From Aporrectodea caliginosa (taxonomy: Eukaryota; Annelida; Clitellata; Crassiclitellata; Lumbricidae), in the NCBI GenBank assembly GCA_020284085.1, contig JACEVL010000163.1:1-64000 (forward strand): a stretch of DNA of 64,000 nt, given 5' to 3'. Every line of letters begins with the position of its first letter. Position 1 is the stretch's first letter. Shown one piece after another: positions 58,022-64,000 of this stretch. The notes beneath the pieces were generated by a model that worked only from the letters and a program-made list of their open reading frames with translations, was not told the origin of the DNA and did no database searches. A program made the translations under genes and the position numbers.

Positions 58022-61000
58022 CAAGACGACAATGAAATTTTCAATGCAGTTCAGGAGGAAAGATAGTTTCTACGATTGCCCTGCAAAAGAAAGCACTTCA
58101 AGATGACTGATTACAGCTTTGTTGTGTGGTACAGGCCATTCTCCACTTAATTCCACCCCAATTGCTCATGTTGAATTGATCATCTGATCAGTAGGTGCTT
58201 CGGAATTGCCATGGCAATGAAATTTTCAATGCAGTGCAGGAGGAGAGATAGTTTCGACGATTGTCCTGCAACAGAAAGCACTTCAAGATGACTGATTACA
58301 GCTTTGTTGTGTGGAACAGGCCATTCTCCACTTAATTCCACCCCAATTGCTCATGTTGAATTGATCGTCTGATCAGTAGGTGCTTCGGAATTGCCCTGGC
58401 AATGAAATTTTCAATGCAGTGCAGGAGGAAAGATAGTTTCGACGATTGCCCTGCAACAGAAAGCACTTCAAGATGACTGATTACAGCTTTGTTGTGTGGA
58501 ACAGGCCATTCTCCACTTAATTCCACCCCAATTGCTCATGTTGAATTGATCATCTGATCAGTAGGTGCTTCGGAATTGCCCTGGCAATGAAATTTTCAAT
58601 GCGGTGCAGGATGAAAGATAGTTTCGACGATTGCCCTGCAACAGAAAGCACTTCAAGATGACTGATTACAGCTTTGTTGTGTGGAACAGGCCATTCTCCA
58701 CTTAATTCCACCCCAATTGCTCATGTTGAATTGATCGTCTGATCAGTGGGTGCTTCGGAATTGCCATGGCAATGAAATTCTCAATGCATTGCAGGAGGAA
58801 AGACAGTTTCGACGATTGCCCTGCAACAGAAAGCACGTCAAGACGACTGATTACAGCTTTGTTGTGTGGAACAGGCCATTCTCCACTTAATTCCACCCCA
58901 ATTGCTCATGTTGAATTGATCATCTCATCAGTAGGTGCTTCGGAATTGCCATGGCAATGAAATTTTCAATGCGGTGCAGGATGAAAGATAGTTTCGACGA
59001 TTGCCCTGCAACAGAAAGCACTTCAAGATGACTGATTACAGCTTTGTTGTGTGGAACAGGCCATTCTCCACTTAATTCCACCCCAATTGCTCATGTTGAA
59101 TTGATCATCTCATCAGTAGGTGCTTCGGAATTGCCATGGCAATGAAATTATCAATGCAGTGCAGGAGGAAAGATAGTTTCGACGATTGCCCTGCAACAGA
59201 AAGCACGTCAAGATGACTGATTACAGCTTTGTTGTGTGGAACAGGCCATTCTCCACTTAATTCCACCCCAATTGCTCATGTTGAATTGATCATCTGATCA
59301 GTAGGTGCTTCGGAATTGCCATGGCAATGAAATTTTCAATGCGGTGCAGGAGGAAAGATAGTTTCGACGATTGCCCTGCAACAGAAAGCACTTCAAGATG
59401 ACTGATTACAGCTTTGTTGTGTGGAACAGGCCATTCTCCACTTAATTCCACCCCAATTGCTCATGTTGAATTGATCATCTGATCAGTAGGTGCTTCGGAA
59501 TTGCAATGGCAATGAAATTTTCAATGCAGTGCAGGAGGAAAGATAGTTTCGACGATTGCCCTGCAACAGAAAGCACTTCAAGATGACTGATTACAGCTTT
59601 GTTGTGTGGAACAGGCCATTCTCCACTTAATTCCATTGATCATCTGATCAGTAGGTGCTTCCCCAATTGAAATTTTCATGTTGAATTGAGATAGTTTCTG
59701 CCTCAGTAGCACTTCAAGATGACTGATTACAGCTTTGTTTGTGGAATTCTCCACTTAATTGGCAATGATCAAGGTGCTTCGGAATTGCCATGGCAATGAA
59801 ATTTCATTTCAATGCAGTGCAGGATGGAAAGATAGTTTCGACGATTGCCCTGCAACAGAAAGCACTTCAAGATGACTGATTACAGCTTTGTTGTGTGGAA
59901 CAGGCCATTCTCCACTTAATTCCACCCCAATTGCTCATGTTGAATTGATCATCTGATCAGTAGGTGCTTCGGAATTGCCATGGCAATGAAATTTTCAATG
60001 CATTGCTGGAGGAAAGATAGTTTCGACGATTGCCCTGCAACAGAAAGCACTTCAAGATGACTGATTACAGCTTTGTTGTGTGGAACAGGCCATTCTCCAC
60101 TTAATTCCACCCCAATTGCTCATGTTGAATTGATCATCTGATCAGTAGGTGCTTCGGAATTGCCATGGCAATGAAATTTTCAATGCAGTGCAGGAGGAAA
60201 GATAGTTTCGACGATTGCCCTGCAACAGAAAGCACTTCAAGATGACTGATTACAGCTTTGTTGTGTGGAACAGGCCATTCTCCACTTAATTCCACCCCAA
60301 TTGCTCATGTTGAATTGATCATCTGATCAGTAGGTGCTTCGGAATTGCCCTGGCAATGAAATTTTCAATGCAGTGCAGGATGAAAGATAGTTTCGACGAT
60401 TGCCCTGCAACAGAAAGCACTTCAAGATGACTGATTACAGCTTTGTTGTGTGGAACAGGCCATTCTCCACTTAATTCCACCCCAATTGCTCATGTTGAAT
60501 TGATCATCTGATCAGTAGGTGCTTCGGAATTGCCATGGCAATGAAATTTTCAATGCAGTGCTGGAGGAAAGATAGTTTCGACGATTGCCCTGCAACAGAA
60601 AGCACTTCAAGATGACTGATTACAGCTTTGTTGTGTGGAACAGGCCATTCTCCACTTAATTCCACCCCAATTGCTCATGTTGAATTGATCATCTGATCAG
60701 TAGGTGCTTCGGAATTGCCATGGCAATGAAATTTTCAATGCATTGCTGGAGGAAAGATAGTTTCGACGATTGCCCTGCAACAGAAAGCACTTCAAGATGA
60801 CTGATTACAGCTTTGTTGTGTGGAACAGGCCATTCTCCACTTAATTCCACCCCAATTGCTCATGTTGAATTGATCATCTCATCAGTAGGTGCTTCGGAAT
60901 TGCCATGGCAATGAAATTTTCAATGCGGTGCAGGAGGAAAGATAGTTTCGACGATTGCCCTGCAACAGAAAGCACTTCAAGATGACTGATTACAGCTTTG

Positions 61001-61760
61001 TTGTGTGGAACAGGCCATTCTCCACTTAATTCCACCCCAATTGCTCATGTTGAATTGATCTGATCAGTAGGTGCTTCGGAATTGCCATGGCAATGAAATT
61101 CTCAATGCATTGATGGAGGAAAGATATTGCCATGGCAATGAAATTTTCAATGCAGTGCAGGAGGAAAGATCAGTTTCGACGATTGCCCTGCAACAGAAAG
61201 CACTTCAAGATGACTGATTACAGCTTTGTTGTGAAAGATACAGGCCATTCTCCACTTATTCGGTTTCAATTACTCATGTTGAATTGATCCTCTGATCAGT
61301 AGGTGCGCGGAATTGGCTCATCGCTTTTGGCAATGAAAAGCTCAATGTATTGGTGCAGGAGGAAAGATAGTTTCGACGATTGCCCTGCAACAGAAAGCAC
61401 TTCAAGATGACTGATTACAGCTTTGTTGTGTGGAACAGGCCATTCTCCACTTAATTCTACCCCAATTGCTCATGTTGAATTGATCGTCTGATCAGTAGGT
61501 GCTTCGAATTGCCATGGCAATGAAATTTTCAATGCAGTGCAGGAGGAAAGATAGTTTCGACTAAAAATTGCCCTGCAACAGAAAGCACTTCAAGATGACT
61601 GATTACAGCTTTGTTGTGTGGTACAGGCCATTCTCCACTTAATTCACCCCAATTGCTTATGTTGAATTGATCGTCTGATCAGTAGGTGCTTCGGAATTCC
61701 CATGGCAATGAAATTCTCAATGCATTGATGGAGGAAAGATAGTTTCGCCGATTGCCCTCC
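58022..61760 (+). repeat. 185-bp satellite array, about 20 monomers
   Basis: GATAGTTTCGACGATTG recurs at 58247, 58432, 58617 and 58987, a period of 185 bp. Monomers are nearly identical and contain the palindrome ATTGCCATGGCAAT and TTGATCATCTGATCAG. The blocks at 59636-59830 and 61060-61350 are scrambled or truncated. A 64-codon open frame in each monomer is not continuous across monomers because 185 is not a multiple of 3, so I treat it as non-coding. Confidence 0.95.
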
Positions 61761-61761
61761 A

Positions 61762-62572
61762 AGTCCCACTCTATCGGTTTCGGTCCTACTCTATGGGTTA
61801 GGCTCCACTCTATCGATTAGTCTCATACTCTATCGGTTAGGCGCCAACTCTATTGGCTTCGCTTTTACACTTTCGGTTAAGCTCGTATTTTATTGGTTTG
61901 GCTCCTACTCTGTCAGTTAGTGTCCTACTCTATCGGTTGGGCTCATACTCTGTCGATCTGTCTCCTACTGTCTCTCGGTTAGGCTTCCACTCCATGGGTT
62001 TGGCTCTTACTCTATCGGTTTCGCTCCTACTCTGTTGGTTCGGGTCCTACTCTATCGGTTTGGATCCAACTCTATCGGTCGGGCTCCAACTTTGTGTGCT
62101 ACGATAGAGGTCTATCGGTTATAGGCTCCGACTCTATCGGTTTCGATCGCTCCTACTCTATTATATCGGTTAGGCTTGTACTCTATCGGTTAGGCTCTTA
62201 CTCTATCGGTTTCGTTTCTACTCTATCGGTTAGGGTTCTACTCTATCGGTTTAGCTCCTACTCAATCGGTTTGGTTCGTACTCTATCGGTTTAGCTCCTA
62301 CTCTGGCGGTTAGGCTGCTACTCAATCGGTTTGGCTCGTACTCTATCGGTTTGGCTCGTTCTCTACAGGGGTTTGCTCCTACTCTATCGGTTTGGCTCAT
62401 ACTCTGTCGGTTTGGCTCCTTCTCTAGCCTATCTGATTTGCTCCTCCTCTATCGGTTTGGCTCCTCCTCTATCGGCTTGGCTCCTCCTCTATCGGCTTGG
62501 CTCCTCCTCTATCTGGTTTGCTCCTCCTCTATCGGTCTGGCTCCTCCTCTATCGGTCCAGCCCCAGCAACAA
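61762..62572 (+). repeat. About 20-bp minisatellite, right block
   Basis: Same CTCTATCGGTTTGGCTCCTA unit as 56911-58010. The last units (62420-62572) are a purer CTCCTCCTCTATCGGYTTGG variant. Confidence 0.9.
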
Positions 62573-63919
62573 TCAGATGATCTAATTGAATAACTATTTA
62601 ACAACGAGAAATAGTATAATTTGTGTTTTCATTAGTGACCCGAGTGTATGAAAGCTATTCTTTAAAGTGTATAAACTCAAAAGTGGATCTATTTTTGGAG
62701 TGAATTTGATCATGCCCAATCGCTTTGTTGGGGCGGCTGGGGCCATATCTGTTTTGGATGAAGGTTTCCTACTAAAAAGCTACTAAAAATGTTCTTTAAT
62801 ATTAGATACATAAAAATCTGTGGAATTAACAGAAAAGTAGTCTTAGAATAGCATCACAATCTACAGTAGGTCCTACGAAAGAAAGTATAAAGAAAACTGA
62901 CGATGAAGTCATATAATCAGTGTGAGCACTTTTTCTAATTAATGAATATTGTACAAACAGCATCGACGATTTTTTATTATTTTCTATAACAAGAGAAATA
63001 CAACTAAAAACTAAATTCCATGCAGAAAATAATCAGCTCCTCTAGATCAAACATCTAGTTCATTTCCCTGAAGAGTGAAAGAATATTTATTTTTAAAAAA
63101 CAGTAACTGTCGCTACTTTAACTAGGCCTAATATGACATCACAGGGACCCAGACATAGACATCTTTGCTTAGTTCAATTGAGTCTCAGTTGCTACTTGAA
63201 CCTTTAACACCTAAACGCAATCTCTGGTTACAGCGGACATCAAAATGGCTTAAATGCTCATGGTCACATGCTGCTATAGGCCTACAATAGCTAATTGGAA
63301 CAGCGTTATAGCCCCCACCCAATGCTAACTTGGCAGCATTATCAAATATGGTGTTACATTATAATGAGGTCATATTATAATGGTTAATAACGAGTTCGTA
63401 TCCAGACTCTGATCATGTTCATTACGATATAATAAGCACAGTAAATTGGCCTTTATCTACACAGTCTGCTAGGTTTTTCCATAGGTCACCATTGTGCATA
63501 GTCCACAATGGTGTTAGACTGTCAGTATGGGATCTTTCCTGCCGCCAAAGCATCTGATCTTGCCAGAAAGTGCTGTGACGAAGGCAGAGATGGTCACTCT
63601 AGTGTCAAAATGACCTGTGGGTTAATTCACGTTCTTGCGCTCTTTGACAATACTCCAGGCCATTCATAATCTATGTAATAGTACCACACAATTATGCAGC
63701 ACCTTTCTGATGTCAGTGTCATGTCAAGTAGGTCCAACTCATGTTGAAGTTACCACTGGGGAGCGTAATACATTAATCTACAAGCTGGCACATGCGTAAA
63801 AGTGGGCAGTGTCAGGATTCTGGTCTGCAAGGCCAGTTAAAACAGATTCATAAAACAAATAATGATGCTGAATTGTTAGTGTTGCCTGCCTGACCCTTTG
63901 GATCTTTACCCTCTGGCTA
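62573..63919. other. AT-rich non-coding sequence
   Basis: No repeat, gene or transposon recognised. Confidence 0.5.
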
Positions 63920-64000
63920 TCGATTCTGTTTTTGATTACAAGCACCAGTGAATAAGTTTGTTCCTGCAACTTCGCTTTTATGGGTGCTGTAGAAATTTCG
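63920..64000 (+). mobile_element. LINE/SINE 3' tail fragment at window edge
   Basis: CCAGTGAATAAGTTTGTTCC, then GGGTGCTGTAGAAATTTCG; the shared tail motif, cut by the window end. Confidence 0.5.

Noticed and set aside
58332..58896. 64-codon frames repeated in the satellite
   Set aside because: Follow from near-identical monomers; the 185-bp period breaks the frame between monomers and no start context or domain is seen.
58022..61760. CRISPR-like direct repeats
   Set aside because: Monomers are 185 bp and contiguous without unique spacers, in an animal genome; ordinary satellite.

Overview
The window is animal genomic DNA: split genes with GT-AG introns, AT-rich non-coding sequence, abundant microsatellites, and many LINE, SINE and DNA-transposon copies. 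No bacterial operon or phage structure is present. A Fezf gene, an adiponectin receptor gene, SINEs with tRNA-like heads, and LINE/SINE 3' tails ending in 'GGCGCTATATAAAT' plus short repeats suggest a marine invertebrate, possibly an echinoderm or other deuterostome. The species cannot be settled from sequence alone.

Only two real protein-coding genes are supported. (1) 17063..19426 (+): a Fez-family transcriptional repressor (Fezf) with an N-terminal Eh1 (Groucho-binding) motif and six C2H2 zinc fingers, in one uninterrupted 787-codon ORF. (2) 41733..53459 (-): an adiponectin receptor (AdipoR/PAQR family). I assembled it from six exons whose splice sites and phases agree, giving a 523-residue protein with all four zinc-coordinating residues. 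Its cytoplasmic N-terminus carries six tandem 19-residue amphipathic-helix repeats that appear to be an expansion of the single helix in known AdipoRs, plus a separate 4 x 12-residue acidic Ser/Thr repeat. I regard the helix expansion as the most interesting biology here.

Layout: 0-17 kb is repeat-dominated (two degenerate piggyBac copies, a hAT-type MITE, a long pyrimidine-biased tract with a 41-bp minisatellite split by a transposon, microsatellites, and a cluster of CTCF-like motifs). 17-20 kb is Fezf. 20-36 kb is a dense transposon graveyard of CR1/L2-like LINE 3' ends, several split by DNA transposons with perfect 8-bp target-site duplications, plus a mariner-like element with long terminal inverted repeats. 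36-41.7 kb lies downstream of AdipoR (possible 3'UTR) and holds two adjacent SINEs. 41.7-53.5 kb is AdipoR; its introns carry an inverted pair of MITEs, a hAT MITE and a LINE fragment. 53.6-56 kb upstream of AdipoR holds a hAT element and two MITEs. 56.9-62.6 kb is a 20-bp minisatellite interrupted by a hAT MITE (perfect TSD) and by about 20 copies of a 185-bp satellite. The rest is unremarkable AT-rich DNA.

The two genes have no evident functional link. Most other open frames are low-complexity or transposon-derived and are not reported as genes.
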